Positions 1 to 8,362 of a stretch of DNA of 37,551 nt are shown piece after piece. Under the pieces are notes generated by a model, which saw only the letters and a list, made by a program, of their open reading frames with translations, was not told the DNA's origin and did no database searches. Position 1 is the first letter of the stretch. Every line of letters begins with the position of its first letter. This stretch comes from Planctomycetaceae bacterium (lineage in GTDB: Bacteria; Planctomycetota; Phycisphaerae; Phycisphaerales; SM1A02). The translations under genes were made by a program, and so were the position numbers. The DNA lies in NCBI GenBank assembly GCA_021297815.1, contig JAJTGK010000038.1, positions 1 to 37,551 of the forward strand, written 5' to 3'.

Positions 1-1
1 G

Positions 2-1411
2 CTTATGAAGGTGCTTTCGGGCTCGGTGCGCCCGACCTCGGGCGAGGTGCTCGTCGATGGCCGTGGAGCTTCGTTCGCGAAGCCCTCGGAGGCGCTGCGT
101 GCTGGCATCGCCATGGTGCACCAGGAGCTCAACCTCGTGCCCACGCTGTCGGTGGCCGACAATGTCATGCTCGGCCGCGAGGCCGTGCGCGGGCTCGGCG
201 TGGTCGTGCACGCGTCGGCGCAGCGTGCGCGGGCGGCGCATCTCCTCGGGTTGCTTGGTGCCGAGGTCGGCCTGTCGCGCATGGCGGGCAGTCTTTCGGT
301 GGCCGAGGCGCAGTTTGTCGAGATCGCGAAGTGCCTTGCCAGCGACGCGCGCGTCCTGATCTTCGACGAGCCGACGGCGGTGCTCGGCGAGCAGGAGGCG
401 GCGAAGCTCCTCGCGCTCATGCGGCGCCTGCGCGACGAGGGGCGCGCGGTGATCTTCATCTCGCACCACCTCGACGAGGTGGTCGCGATCGCCGACCGCG
501 TGAGCGTGCTGCGCGACGGCAGGCTGGTGCAGGAGTTCACGCGTGGCCACGACGGAACCGCGGCCGGCGAGGACGCGCTTGCCCACGCCATGGTGGGCCG
601 CGAGCTTGGGTCGGTCTATCCCTCGAAGGGTGTCGCGCGCGAGGGCGCGACGCATGCGATCGAGCTCGTCGGCTTCGGCGCCGAGGGGCGTTCGCGCGGC
701 ATCTCGCTCGCGGTGCGGCCTGGCGAGATCGTCGGGCTCGCGGGGCTCGTCGGCAGCGGGCGCACCGAGACGGCCGAGGCGATCGTGGGCGTGCGCCGCG
801 CGACAGGCGAACTGCGCGTCGACGGCCGCGCCGTGCGATTCGCGAGCCCGCGCGCCGCGATGCGTGCGGGCGTCGCGTATGTGAGCGAGGACCGCAAGGG
901 GCGTGGCCTGCATGTCGCGCTCTCGTCGGTGGCGAACATGACGCTGCCGTCGCTCGACGCGCATGTGCGCCTTGCGGGCGCGAGCATCGATGGCCGCAGC
1001 GAGCGCGCGGTCGCCGCGCGCTGGATCGGCGAGTTCGCCATCCGCTGCGCGCGGCCCGAGCTGCCGATCTCGTCGCTTTCGGGCGGAAACCAGCAGAAGT
1101 TCGCGCTCGCGCGCTGGCTCGAGACGCGGCCCAAGGTGCTCGTCATCGACGAGCCGACGCGCGGCGTCGATGTGGGCGCCAAGGCCGAGATCTACCGCAT
1201 CGTCGCGGGGCTCGCCGCCGAGGGGCTTGCGTGCATCGTGATCAGTTCGGAACTGCCCGAGCTCATCGGGCTTGCGCACCGCGTCGTGGTGATGCGCGAG
1301 GGTTCGGTCGCGGGCGAGGTGTCGCGCGAGGAGCTCGAGGGTGGTTCCTGCGAGGAGCTCATCGTGCGCCTCGCCTCGGGGCTTGGTCGGGCGAAGGAGG
1401 TCGCATCGTGA
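2..1411 (+). CDS. Sugar ABC transporter ATP-binding protein (RbsA/MglA type), 5' end cut off
   Basis: This is the double-nucleotide-binding-domain ATPase of a CUT2-family sugar importer, acting on the cytoplasmic face of the inner membrane. The window starts inside the first domain: the frame is open from base 2 and reads LMKVLSGSVRPTSGEV, the segment that normally follows the first Walker A, which is therefore outside the window. Domain 1 keeps a signature-like LSVAEAQFVEIAK and Walker B VLIFDEPTA. Domain 2 has the degenerate P-loop GLVGSGRTE usual in this family, signature LSGGNQQKFALAR and Walker B VLVIDEPTRGVD. The ATG at base 5 is internal and is not the real start. The stop overlaps the GTG of the permease by four bases, so the two are translationally coupled. 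The family is clear; the sugar cannot be named. Confidence 0.93.
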   Translation, partial: LMKVLSGSVRPTSGEVLVDGRGASFAKPSEALRAGIAMVHQELNLVPTLSVADNVMLGREAVRGLGVVVHASAQRARAAHLLGLLGAEVGLSRMAGSLSVAEAQFVEIAKCLASDARVLIFDEPTAVLGEQEAAKLLALMRRLRDEGRAVIFISHHLDEVVAIADRVSVLRDGRLVQEFTRGHDGTAAGEDALAHAMVGRELGSVYPSKGVAREGATHAIELVGFGAEGRSRGISLAVRPGEIVGLAGLVGSGRTETAEAIVGVRRATGELRVDGRAVRFASPRAAMRAGVAYVSEDRKGRGLHVALSSVANMTLPSLDAHVRLAGASIDGRSERAVAARWIGEFAIRCARPELPISSLSGGNQQKFALARWLETRPKVLVIDEPTRGVDVGAKAEIYRIVAGLAAEGLACIVISSELPELIGLAHRVVVMREGSVAGEVSREELEGGSCEELIVRLASGLGRAKEVAS

Positions 1412-2493
1412 GCGCTGCAGCCGTCAAGGGTGGGAAGTCGTCGGGTTCGGGCCGCCTCGCCGCGGCGCAGCGGTTCCTCGAGCGCTGGGGCGTGGCGGTC
1501 GCGTTCGTCCTGCTCTTCGCGGCGAGCACCTGGATGCAGGGCTTCGACTTCCTCAACTTCGAGAACTTCCGCACGCTGCTCAATTCGAACGCGGCCGTCG
1601 GCATCCTGGCCGTCGGCATGACCTTCGTGATCATCTCGGGCGGCATCGACCTGTCGGTCGGGAGCATCGTCGTGCTCTCGGCGGCGCTCGGCACCACGGC
1701 GATGAACCACCTGATCGGCGGCGAGACGGCCGAGGGAACCGCGGTGCTTGCGGCGGTCGGGGCGACGCTGCTCGCAGGGCTCGTCGCCGGTTCTGTCAAC
1801 GGTTCGCTCGTCGTCTTCGGCCGCATCGCGCCGTTCATCGCCACGCTCGGCGGACTCGCGGCGTATCGCTCGATGGCGCTTGCGATCGCCGAGGCGGGCG
1901 AGATCCGCTCGGCGAGCTCGACCGTGTTCAGCAAGATCGGTCGCGGCGGCATTCCGCTTGCGGTCGAGTCGACGAACGAGGCGGGCGAGACCGTGTACCG
2001 CGGCCTGCTCAACGCCGCGGGCAAGCCGCTCACCGTGACCTATGCGATCCTCGTGTTCCTTGCGATCGCGGCGATCGCGCAGTGGTTCCTGTCGGCGAGC
2101 CGGTTCGGGCGCCATCTCGTCGCCGTGGGCGCGAACGAGGTCGCCGCGCGATACGCGGGCATCGCGGTCGGCTGGGTGCGTTTCCGCGTGTACGCGCTCA
2201 TGGGCCTGCTCGCGGGCGTGGCGGGGATCCTGCAGAGTTCGCGCATGAACTCGGTGTCGACCTCGGGCCTCGGCGTCGGCGCGGAACTCGATGCGATCGC
2301 CGCCGTCGTGATCGGCGGCACCAGCCTGCGCGGCGGTTTCGGCCGCGTGTGGGGTACCGTGATCGGCGTCCTGATTCTCGGCATGATCACCAACATCCTG
2401 ACCATCTCGGGCGTCAGCCCGTACTGGCAGGGCGCCGTCAAGGGCGGCGTGATCGTGCTCGCGGTGCTTGTCCAGCGCGGTTCGCGCGAGTGA
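1408..2493 (+). CDS. Sugar ABC transporter permease (RbsC type)
   Basis: This is the membrane permease of the CUT2 sugar importer, 361 residues with about eight to ten hydrophobic segments. Family landmarks are GILAVGMTFVIISGGIDLSVGS in the first half, NGSLVVFGRIAPFIATLG, and near the C-terminus AVVIGGTSLRGGFGRVWGT, the cytoplasmic loop that meets the ATPase. The start is the GTG at 1408, which overlaps the ATPase stop as GTGA and follows a GGAGG at 1396-1400. A hydrophilic stretch of roughly 40 residues in the middle (IGRGGIPLAVESTNEAGETV) probably forms a periplasmic loop. The specific sugar is unknown. Confidence 0.94.
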   Translation: MSAAAVKGGKSSGSGRLAAAQRFLERWGVAVAFVLLFAASTWMQGFDFLNFENFRTLLNSNAAVGILAVGMTFVIISGGIDLSVGSIVVLSAALGTTAMNHLIGGETAEGTAVLAAVGATLLAGLVAGSVNGSLVVFGRIAPFIATLGGLAAYRSMALAIAEAGEIRSASSTVFSKIGRGGIPLAVESTNEAGETVYRGLLNAAGKPLTVTYAILVFLAIAAIAQWFLSASRFGRHLVAVGANEVAARYAGIAVGWVRFRVYALMGLLAGVAGILQSSRMNSVSTSGLGVGAELDAIAAVVIGGTSLRGGFGRVWGTVIGVLILGMITNILTISGVSPYWQGAVKGGVIVLAVLVQRGSRE

Positions 2494-2504
2494 CGCCTTC
2501 GCGG

Positions 2505-2510
2505 TAGTCT
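2505..2510 (+). promoter_or_regulatory. Possible -10 element TAGTCT ahead of the sugar-binding protein gene
   Basis: The hexamer TAGTCT, preceded by GCGG, lies 39 bases before the ATG at 2550. It matches the GGTAnnnT pattern seen upstream of several other genes in this window. No clear -35 is visible. It could give the binding-protein gene its own promoter, often needed because the binding protein is made in excess over the permease. This is weak evidence. Confidence 0.3.
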
Positions 2511-2549
2511 GCCCCCTCGCGTCTTTCGCCGCATACAGAGGGGTACACC

Positions 2550-3554
2550 ATGAACCGCATCACCTTCCTTTCGCTTTCCGCCGTCGTCCTCGCGTCCGCC
2601 TCGTCGCTCTTCGGCCTCTCGGCCGCCGAGCCGTCGGCCCCCGCGCCGATCGTCCAGCAGGCCGCCAAGCCGAAGATCGGCGTGTCGATTCCCGCCGCAG
2701 ACCATGGCTGGACTGCGGGCGTCGTGTGGTGGGCGCGCGAGTGCGAGAAGCTGCACCCCGAGATCGAGTGGACGATCGTCACCGCCGAGACTCCCGAGAA
2801 GCAGATCGAGCAGATGGAGGCGCTCATGGCGAAGAAGGTCGACGGCCTCGTCGTCCTCGCCACCGAGAGCGCGCCGATCACGCCCGTCGCCGAAGAGGCG
2901 CACAACCGCGGCATCCTGATCGTGAATGTCGACCGCGGCTTCCTGAAGCCCGTCGCCGACATCTTCATCGAGGGCGACAACAAGGCCTTCGGCCGCAAGA
3001 GCGCCGAGTTCATGGTCCAGAAGCTCGGCGGCAAGGGCAAGGCGAAGGGCAACCTCATCATCCTCGAGGGCATTCCCTGCACGGTGAACACCGATCGCGT
3101 GAACGCCGCCATGGAGATCTTCAAGGCGGAGCCCGGCATCAAGATCGTCGGCCAGCAGGCCGCGAACTGGAACCGCCAGAAGGCGCTCGAGGTCACCGAG
3201 ACGCTGCTCACCAAGGCGCCGAATGTGACGGCGATCTGGGCGTCGGACGACGACATGGCGCTCGGCGCCGAGCAGGCGCTCGCCGAGAAGGGCATCGAAG
3301 GCGTGTGGATCCTCGGCGGCGCGGGCATGAAGGACATCATCAAGCGCGTGATGGACAAGGACCCGATGTACCCCGCCGACATCACCTATCCGCCGTCGAT
3401 GATCGCGACGGGCATGGAGCTGGCCGCCACCGTCCTCAAGGACGGCAAGAAGGCCGAGAAGCTGCAGTACATGCCGAAGCACCTCATGATCGATGTCGAT
3501 CTGGTCACGCCTGAGAACGCGAAGCAGTACTACTTCCCGAAGTCGGTGTACTGA
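2550..3554 (+). CDS. Periplasmic sugar-binding protein of the ABC importer (RbsB-like)
   Basis: This is a periplasmic binding protein of fold type I (Peripla_BP_4 family) that delivers a sugar to the importer encoded just upstream. The 334-residue product begins with a Sec signal peptide (MNRITFLSLSAVVLASASSLF, cleavage probably near residues 25-27); there is no lipobox cysteine. The mature part opens with KIGVSIPAADHGWTAGVVWW, followed by KQIEQMEALMAKKVDGLVV and PITPVAEEAHNRGILIVNVD, all typical of ribose/xylose/allose-type binders. The second lobe has WNRQKALEVTETLL and AIWASDDDMALGAEQAL. AGAGGGG at 2537-2543 is a good ribosome-binding site six bases before the ATG. Ligand specificity cannot be read from the sequence. 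Confidence 0.93.
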   Translation: MNRITFLSLSAVVLASASSLFGLSAAEPSAPAPIVQQAAKPKIGVSIPAADHGWTAGVVWWARECEKLHPEIEWTIVTAETPEKQIEQMEALMAKKVDGLVVLATESAPITPVAEEAHNRGILIVNVDRGFLKPVADIFIEGDNKAFGRKSAEFMVQKLGGKGKAKGNLIILEGIPCTVNTDRVNAAMEIFKAEPGIKIVGQQAANWNRQKALEVTETLLTKAPNVTAIWASDDDMALGAEQALAEKGIEGVWILGGAGMKDIIKRVMDKDPMYPADITYPPSMIATGMELAATVLKDGKKAEKLQYMPKHLMIDVDLVTPENAKQYYFPKSVY

Positions 3555-3557
3555 GCC

Positions 3558-4190
3558 GTGCACGCGGGGCACGCGGGGCACGCGGCGCCACTTGAACCGA
3601 GGCTCGGCGAAGTGCTCGCCTCGGCATGGAGTGATCTTGTGCGCGGCGCGGTCGACCGCAGGCATGGCTTCCATGTGCCTGTCGTCGCGTCTATTGGGCT
3701 CGATGGCGCGCCCTCGGCGCGCACGGTGGTGCTTCGGCGCGTCTTGCCTGAGTCGTGCGAACTGCACTTCCACACCGATCTGCGTGGGCCGAAGGTCGCC
3801 GAGCTTGCGCGCGACCCGCGCGTGTCGTGGACCTTCTACGACGCGGGGCGCAAGCTGCAGCTGCGCGTCGCGGCGGTTGCCGAGGTGCACGCGACGGGCG
3901 CGCGCGCCGACGAGGCGTGGGCGCGCAGCGCGCCGTCGAGCAGACGCTGCTATCTCGCGCCCGCGGCGCCTGGTGCGCAGTGCGACGCGGTGTCGCCGAA
4001 CCTGCCCGAGGCGTTGCGGATGCGCGTGCCGACGGTCGAGGAGTCGCTCGCGGGGCGGGTGAACTTCGCCCTCGTCGCAACGCGGGTGACCGCCATCGAC
4101 TGGCTGCACCTTGCGAGCGAGGGCCATGAACGCGCGCGCTTCGAGCGCGGCGCAGACGGGCTGTGGAGCGGCTGCTGGTGCGAGCCGTAG
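3558..4190 (+). CDS. Pyridoxamine-5'-phosphate-oxidase-like flavin split-barrel protein
   Basis: The 210-residue protein looks like a member of the PNPOx/Alr4036 split-barrel superfamily, usually FMN-binding dimers. Supporting segments are VVASIGLDGAPSARTVVLRR, LHFHTDLRGPKVAELARDPR and VSWTFYDAGRKLQLRVAA, in the order and spacing of PNPOx. The later RRCYLAP and the C-terminal segment FALVATRVTAIDWLHLASEG also fit, the last resembling the family's W-x-L substrate-side strand. The start is taken as the GTG at 3558, three bases after the binding-protein stop. A later start is possible, because the first residues (HAGHAGHAA) come from a short tandem repeat. It may ride on the ABC operon transcript, but no functional link is evident. 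It is not necessarily the vitamin B6 enzyme itself. Confidence 0.75.
   Translation: MHAGHAGHAAPLEPRLGEVLASAWSDLVRGAVDRRHGFHVPVVASIGLDGAPSARTVVLRRVLPESCELHFHTDLRGPKVAELARDPRVSWTFYDAGRKLQLRVAAVAEVHATGARADEAWARSAPSSRRCYLAPAAPGAQCDAVSPNLPEALRMRVPTVEESLAGRVNFALVATRVTAIDWLHLASEGHERARFERGADGLWSGCWCEP
3561..3587 (+). repeat. Short tandem repeat, three 9-base units
   Basis: CACGCGGGG occurs twice in a row and is followed by CACGCGGCG. It encodes the His-Ala-Gly repeats at the extreme N-terminus of the split-barrel protein, directly after the proposed GTG start. Confidence 0.7.
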
Positions 4191-4203
4191 GCGGGCGGCT
4201 GGT

Positions 4204-5370
4204 TCAGCCCCACGCCGCGAGCAGCTGCGAGAGATCCGCCGCGTCGACCAGCCCCGAGCCGTCGAGGTCGGCGGCGGAGCCCGCCGTTCCCCACGCGCCG
4301 AGGAGGATCGCAAGGTCCGCTGCGCCCACCGAGCCGTCGCCGTCGAGATCCTCGGGCAGCGAAGGCACGAGCCGGACGAGGCGCGTCACGCTGCTGCCCG
4401 CGGGAATCGCCCCCGCAAGCACCATGCGGTTGTCGGCGATGACCGACGCGGATCTCACGCTCCAGGTGCCCTGCGAGGGGTCGATGAGCGTGCTCAGGTC
4501 GATGTTCTCCTCGCCGATGAAACGCACCCAGCTCGAGGTGTTCGCGACATAGGCGAGCGCGTCGCCGCGGTCGTTCACCGAGGTCGCCGAGGTCGAGCTG
4601 GCGCACCCGCCCACGAACTCCCAGCCGATGCCAGGCCGATGACGCAAGGGGAAGTTGCTGCACCCCGAGAAGCCGAGGATCGAGCCGCAGATGTTGCCCG
4701 AGTCGGAGATGTCGGTGGCGATCACGCCCTGCCAGTTGCCCGTCGGCAGCGGGATCGTGGTCGTCTGCATGGTGTCGAGGTCGAGCAGCACATTCGAGGC
4801 GACGACGACGCGGTGTTCGTTCACATCGGCGGGGGTGCCGATTCCAGGAAGGAGCACGGCGGCCGCGCTCGTGAAGCGCACCGCGCGGGGATAGCTTCCG
4901 AGCCCGAGCCCGCCCGAGCCGCCCACGATGTCGCCGAGGCTGTTCACGCCGAACGCGGCGCCGTGGATGTCGCCCGGATAGGTGGGGAGGAGCGTGAAGG
5001 TGTACGCGCCCTTCGAGCCCTTGCGCGGCGGATACCACGCGGCGGGCCGTGAGCCGACCGACGCGATCGTGCCCGTGCTCACCGCACCCACGACGATGCC
5101 GTTCGCGCTGATCGCATAGGCGTCGGACGACTGCCACTGGGCAGGCACGGGCAGCAGGGTGGCGGCGCCTCCGCGCGGCGCGATGAAGGCGCGTCCGATC
5201 TGCTGCGCGTCAAGCGCGCGGCCGACGACGGTTCCCGCGTCGTTCATGTCGAAGCCCGTCAGGCCTGCGCCGATCTCTTCGACGAGGTACACGGGCGGCG
5301 CCGCGTGGCACGCCGCCGAAAGGGCGGCCACGAGACCGAAGGTTCGCATTGCATCGAGGAACCTGCGCAT
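4204..5370 (-). CDS. Secreted HAF-repeat protein with C-terminal dockerin-like calcium repeats
   Basis: This is an exported protein of unknown role. After a signal peptide (MRTFGLVAALSAACHA) it has a series of HAF-type repeats with the pattern N/S-D-x-G-x-V-V-G: GFDMNDAGTVVG, AYAISANGIVVG, AFGVNSLGDIVGG, ATDISDSGNICGS and ATSVNDRGDALAY. These probably build a beta-propeller-like domain. The C-terminus carries two EF-hand-like loops, DLDGDGSVGAADLAILLGAWG and DLDGSGLVDAADLSQLLAAWG, the dockerin-type tail common in exported Phycisphaerae proteins. The start is uncertain: ATGs lie at 5370 and 5349, and the frame runs back to 5442. None has a strong ribosome-binding site, so the one giving a credible signal peptide is used. 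The gene converges on the split-barrel gene with 13 bases between stops. Confidence 0.82.
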   Translation of the reverse strand: MRRFLDAMRTFGLVAALSAACHAAPPVYLVEEIGAGLTGFDMNDAGTVVGRALDAQQIGRAFIAPRGGAATLLPVPAQWQSSDAYAISANGIVVGAVSTGTIASVGSRPAAWYPPRKGSKGAYTFTLLPTYPGDIHGAAFGVNSLGDIVGGSGGLGLGSYPRAVRFTSAAAVLLPGIGTPADVNEHRVVVASNVLLDLDTMQTTTIPLPTGNWQGVIATDISDSGNICGSILGFSGCSNFPLRHRPGIGWEFVGGCASSTSATSVNDRGDALAYVANTSSWVRFIGEENIDLSTLIDPSQGTWSVRSASVIADNRMVLAGAIPAGSSVTRLVRLVPSLPEDLDGDGSVGAADLAILLGAWGTAGSAADLDGSGLVDAADLSQLLAAWG

Positions 5371-5466
5371 GGGCGTGGACAAACTTAGCCCGCGCGGGAT
5401 CGTCCGCAGCCTTGAGGACGCGATTGCGCAGAACTCCATCACACCCGATTCGGCGGTGTTTCTGCC

Positions 5467-5886
5467 CTACGCCCGCGAACCGCGCCATGCCGCCCGCAGG
5501 ATCAGCGCAAACGGAATCCACCACAGGAGGTCGTTCGTCGGGATCGTGGCGCCGAAGGTCCACGGGATCTCGCCGCGCGAGGCCGTCCACAAGAAGCCGA
5601 TCGGGCCGAAGATCTTCCCGAGGAAACCGACGAGCACGATCGGCCAGTGACGGATCGGATCGCGGCTTGCGCAGAAGTAGCCGACGCCGAACACGCCGAT
5701 GACCATGCCGAGGCACTGCCAGATCCCGCGCGCGGGCCCCTCGAGCGCCTGCATGCCGACGAGTTCGAAGAGCGCGTCGGGCATGAGCACGACCCACGCG
5801 CCCCAGGCGAGGTTGTAGATGGCCGCGGCCAGAAGCCACGAGCGCATCCAGGGTCGGAACGAGGGGCACGAGAGCGAATCGGACAT
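5467..5886 (-). CDS. Small four-helix membrane protein, function unknown
   Basis: The 139-residue product is hydrophobic, with about four membrane segments: SWLLAAAIYNLAWGAWVVL, WQCLGMVIGVFGVGYFCAS, WPIVLVGFLGKIFGPIGFLW and LLWWIPFALILRAAW. Phrases such as NLAWGAWVVLMPDALFEL and GVGYFCASRDP recall a widespread family of small uncharacterised bacterial membrane proteins, but I cannot name it with certainty. The gene lies upstream of the HAF-repeat gene on the same strand and diverges from the sulfotransferase gene. The ATG at 5886 has no obvious Shine-Dalgarno sequence. Confidence 0.75.
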   Translation of the reverse strand: MSDSLSCPSFRPWMRSWLLAAAIYNLAWGAWVVLMPDALFELVGMQALEGPARGIWQCLGMVIGVFGVGYFCASRDPIRHWPIVLVGFLGKIFGPIGFLWTASRGEIPWTFGATIPTNDLLWWIPFALILRAAWRGSRA

Positions 5887-5942
5887 GGGCTGCGCTTCGC
5901 CAGCGAGGTATGCGCGGATGCCGAATCGGCTTTCTAGAAATG

Positions 5943-5948
5943 TATACT
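5943..5948 (+). promoter_or_regulatory. -10 element TATACT for a leaderless sulfotransferase mRNA
   Basis: TATACT matches five of six bases of the consensus -10. It is followed by six bases (TCGACC) and then the GTG at 5955. The same spacing is seen at 30625 (TATACT, six bases, GTG of accD). Transcription would start at about the start codon. This decides the start of the downstream gene: ATGs at 5910 and 5940 would lie upstream of the transcription start. Confidence 0.55.
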
Positions 5949-5954
5949 TCGACC

Positions 5955-6809
5955 GTGGATCAAGCAGAGTCCGCAGCCCGTGATGCGCGCCTTGCGGAAT
6001 CGCCGATCCTCCTTGTCGGCGCTCCGCGCAGCGGCACGACCTTGGTGCAACGGCTGCTGCTCGCCGATCCGCGCTGCTGCGGCAGCCAGGAGTCTCACTT
6101 CTTCGCGTCGTTCGGCCGTGCGCTTCGTGATTTCGACCGCAAGGCAGCCATGGCCCGCCCGCACGGCCTCGCGTGCTACTGGCACCGCGGCGATCTCGTG
6201 GCCGAGCTCAGGCGGCTGTGGATCGCGACGGCGCGTGGACCGATCGTCGGTGCACCGCTCGCGACGGAGTTCGTCGAGAAGACCCCCGACCACGCGCTGT
6301 GGCTCGATGTGGTGAAGGAGGTCGTGCCGCGCGCGCGCATCGTGCATGTGGTGCGCGACAGTCGCGCCGTGTGCGCGTCGCTGCTCGCCGCGGGGCGCGC
6401 CACATGGGGCGCCGCGTGGGCGCCGAAGTCGCTCGACGCCGCCATCGGCGTGTGGCGCAGCCATGTGGCGGCGGTGCTCGAGCAGGCACCCGATGCGGCG
6501 GTCGTTCGATACGAGGATCTTGTGCGGGAACCCGTTCCAGCGATGCGCGCGCTCTGGCAGCACCTCGGGCTGGCGACCGACGACGACGCGCTGGCAAGGC
6601 TGTTCGACAGCGTGCGTGCCGCGCCTGCGGCGGCGTTCCGCGGCGCGGGACAGATCTCCGAGACGCCGCCCGAACCCGAGGGATTTCTCGCGACTCCGGG
6701 CGAACGGCGCGACGCGCTCGGTTGGTTCGCACGGCGTCGCGTGTGGCGAGAGACCGCCGAACTCATGCGTCGCCTCGGCTACGACGAATCGGGGCGTCGT
6801 TCCTCATGA
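5955..6809 (+). CDS. Sulfotransferase family protein
   Basis: This is a PAPS-dependent sulfotransferase of the large bacterial Sulfotransfer family, transferring sulfate to an unknown glycan, lipid or peptide acceptor. The 5'-phosphosulfate loop is SPILLVGAPRSGTTLVQRLL near residues 16-35. The 3'-phosphate motif is ARIVHVVRDSRAVCASLLAA near residues 127-146, with the usual Arg and Ser. VVRYEDLVREPVPAMRALWQ is the family's late YEDL signature. The GTG at 5955 is chosen because a TATACT -10 ends six bases before it; in-frame ATGs exist at 5940 and 5910 without ribosome-binding sites. The stop overlaps the ATG of the glycosyltransferase gene (ATGA), so the two are probably coupled and share a pathway. 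Confidence 0.88.
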   Translation: MDQAESAARDARLAESPILLVGAPRSGTTLVQRLLLADPRCCGSQESHFFASFGRALRDFDRKAAMARPHGLACYWHRGDLVAELRRLWIATARGPIVGAPLATEFVEKTPDHALWLDVVKEVVPRARIVHVVRDSRAVCASLLAAGRATWGAAWAPKSLDAAIGVWRSHVAAVLEQAPDAAVVRYEDLVREPVPAMRALWQHLGLATDDDALARLFDSVRAAPAAAFRGAGQISETPPEPEGFLATPGERRDALGWFARRRVWRETAELMRRLGYDESGRRSS

Positions 6810-7645
6810 AGCCCGTTCCTCGCGTCACCGTGGTCGTGATCGTGCGCGATGGCGAGCGGTTTCTCGGCGAAGCGCTCGAGAGCATCGCGGCCCAGCACTA
6901 CAGCGACTGGGAGACGGTCGTCGTCGACGATGGTTCGTGCGACGGTTCACGCGCGGTGGCCGAGGCTTTCGCGGCGCGCATGCCCGAGCGCTTCCGCGTC
7001 GCCATGCATGAGGCTGGCGCGAACCTCGGGATGAGCGCGTCGCGGAACCTCGGCATTGCGCTTGCCCGCGGCGAGTTCGTGACCTTCCTCGACCACGACG
7101 ACGCGATGCTTCCCGAGAAGCTTGCGCGGCAGGTCGCGTTGCTCGACGCGCACGCCGAGGTGTCGGCGGTGATCGGTCCAAACCTGCGATGGAACTCGTG
7201 GCTTCCTGGCGCGCCAGGCGACGAACCGCAGGACCTCGGCATCGTCGGGGCTTCGGTCGTCGATCCACCAGGCCTGCTTCCGTTCTTTCTTGCGCGCACC
7301 TCGGCCACGCCGCAGGCGCCGATGGTCCGACGCGAGGCGATCCGCGCGGTCGGCGGCTTCGAAGATTCGTTTCGCGGCATGTACGAGGACCAGGTCTTTC
7401 TCGCCAAGCTGTTCCTCGGCCATCGCGTGCTCGTCGTCGACGAGGTGTGGCAGAAGTACCGGCAGCACGACGACTCGTGCGTGCGGCGGGCGCACCGTGA
7501 GCGCAGCCACATGCGCGACCGCGCGAGGTTCCTGCGATGGCTCGCGGCGCGGCCAGGGCTGCCGCGCGGCGTGGCGCAACTCGTCGCGCGCGAGCGGCGG
7601 CGCGCATTCTGGTCACGCCTGCGGCTGGCGTTGCGCGTCAGGTGA
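6806..7645 (+). CDS. Family 2 glycosyltransferase
   Basis: This is a GT-A fold inverting glycosyltransferase of family GT2, 279 residues, using a nucleotide-sugar donor. The N-terminus is canonical: VTVVVIVRDGERFLGEALES, then WETVVVDDGSCDGS with the donor-binding DD. SASRNLGIALARGEFVTFLD follows, then DHDD as the metal-binding DxD. A later GMYEDQVFLAKLF supplies the ED of the acceptor/catalytic region. The C-terminus is basic with no membrane helix, so the enzyme is soluble or peripheral. It starts at the ATG overlapping the sulfotransferase stop. Its last eight bases overlap the 3' end of the convergent sulfotransferase gene. Together with three sulfotransferases it suggests assembly of a sulfated glycan. 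Confidence 0.92.
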   Translation: MKPVPRVTVVVIVRDGERFLGEALESIAAQHYSDWETVVVDDGSCDGSRAVAEAFAARMPERFRVAMHEAGANLGMSASRNLGIALARGEFVTFLDHDDAMLPEKLARQVALLDAHAEVSAVIGPNLRWNSWLPGAPGDEPQDLGIVGASVVDPPGLLPFFLARTSATPQAPMVRREAIRAVGGFEDSFRGMYEDQVFLAKLFLGHRVLVVDEVWQKYRQHDDSCVRRAHRERSHMRDRARFLRWLAARPGLPRGVAQLVARERRRAFWSRLRLALRVR

Positions 7646-8357
7646 CGAAGTGCGCCGCGAGCGGGGTACCCGCGAAGTGGGCGGCGAGCTCGTCGAAGTT
7701 CGCAAGCGCCGAGCGGAGGTCGTCGGAAGTCGCCTTCTCGATGGCGCCTGACAGTGCGCGCGGCTCGATCTCGAGAAATCCGCACACGCGCCCGAGCCAA
7801 GACGCGCGGTCCTCGAGCAGATCCTCGTAGTCGAGCATGAGGGTCGGCAGCCCGAGCGTGCCGACGAACCGCGTGACCTGCTCCTGGGCACCCGCGCAGA
7901 TCGCGACGGCTTCCTCAAGCGCCGCGGGCGCTGCAGAGAGCGGCGCGAGCGCCGAGTCGTCCGACGCGAGGTTCCAGCGCCCGGTCTCGGCGTGGATCCG
8001 CTTCGCGTTCAGGTGCGACACCGCCAGCTTCACGATGTTTCGGCGCCGCATCTCGATGATGCGCACGCGACGCTCGCGCAGCATCGCGCCGAACTCGCCG
8101 AGATCCCAGACATCCTTCGGCTTGGTCTTGAATCCCACGCAACGCACCGGGTTTTGTCGCGGCGTGTCGTAGAGATCCGCGATCCAGCGGCGCTGCCACT
8201 CCGCAGGCTGCCGCACCAGCCGCTCGCCCTCGACGGCGACCTCCGGGTGCGACGCAAGGCACGACACCAGAAACGAACTTCCCGTGCGCCCTGGGAACAG
8301 GATCGCGAAGCGCGACGCGGGTGGCGAGGTGCTGCTCCACGGCCAAGGCATGGGCAT
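7638..8357 (-). CDS. Sulfotransferase of the Stf0/NodH type
   Basis: The 239-residue product shows FAILFPGRTGSSFLVSCLAS at the N-terminus, the form of the PAPS loop in Stf0/NodH-like sulfotransferases. Later it has the 3'-phosphate-binding segment RIIEMRRRNIVKLAVSHLNA and LPTLMLDYEDLLEDRASWLG near the end. Sequence and motif form differ from the two neighbouring sulfotransferases, so it is not a recent duplicate. Starts at 8360 (GTG), 8357 (ATG) and 8351 (ATG) are possible. I prefer 8357 because CATGCT on the minus strand ends exactly six bases before it, the leaderless spacing seen elsewhere here. The gene diverges from the sulfotransferase at 8375 with 17 bases between starts. Confidence 0.83.
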   Translation of the reverse strand: MPMPWPWSSTSPPASRFAILFPGRTGSSFLVSCLASHPEVAVEGERLVRQPAEWQRRWIADLYDTPRQNPVRCVGFKTKPKDVWDLGEFGAMLRERRVRIIEMRRRNIVKLAVSHLNAKRIHAETGRWNLASDDSALAPLSAAPAALEEAVAICAGAQEQVTRFVGTLGLPTLMLDYEDLLEDRASWLGRVCGFLEIEPRALSGAIEKATSDDLRSALANFDELAAHFAGTPLAAHFVT

Positions 8358-8362
8358 CACGG

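Noticed and set aside
3547-3552. TGTACT as a leaderless -10 for the split-barrel gene.
   Set aside because: It lies in the binding-protein coding end, the spacing is five rather than six bases, and the second base is not A; chance is likely.
5910-5954. ATG at 5910 or 5940 as the start of the first sulfotransferase.
   Set aside because: Neither has a usable ribosome-binding site, and the TATACT element at 5943 predicts transcription starting at the GTG at 5955.
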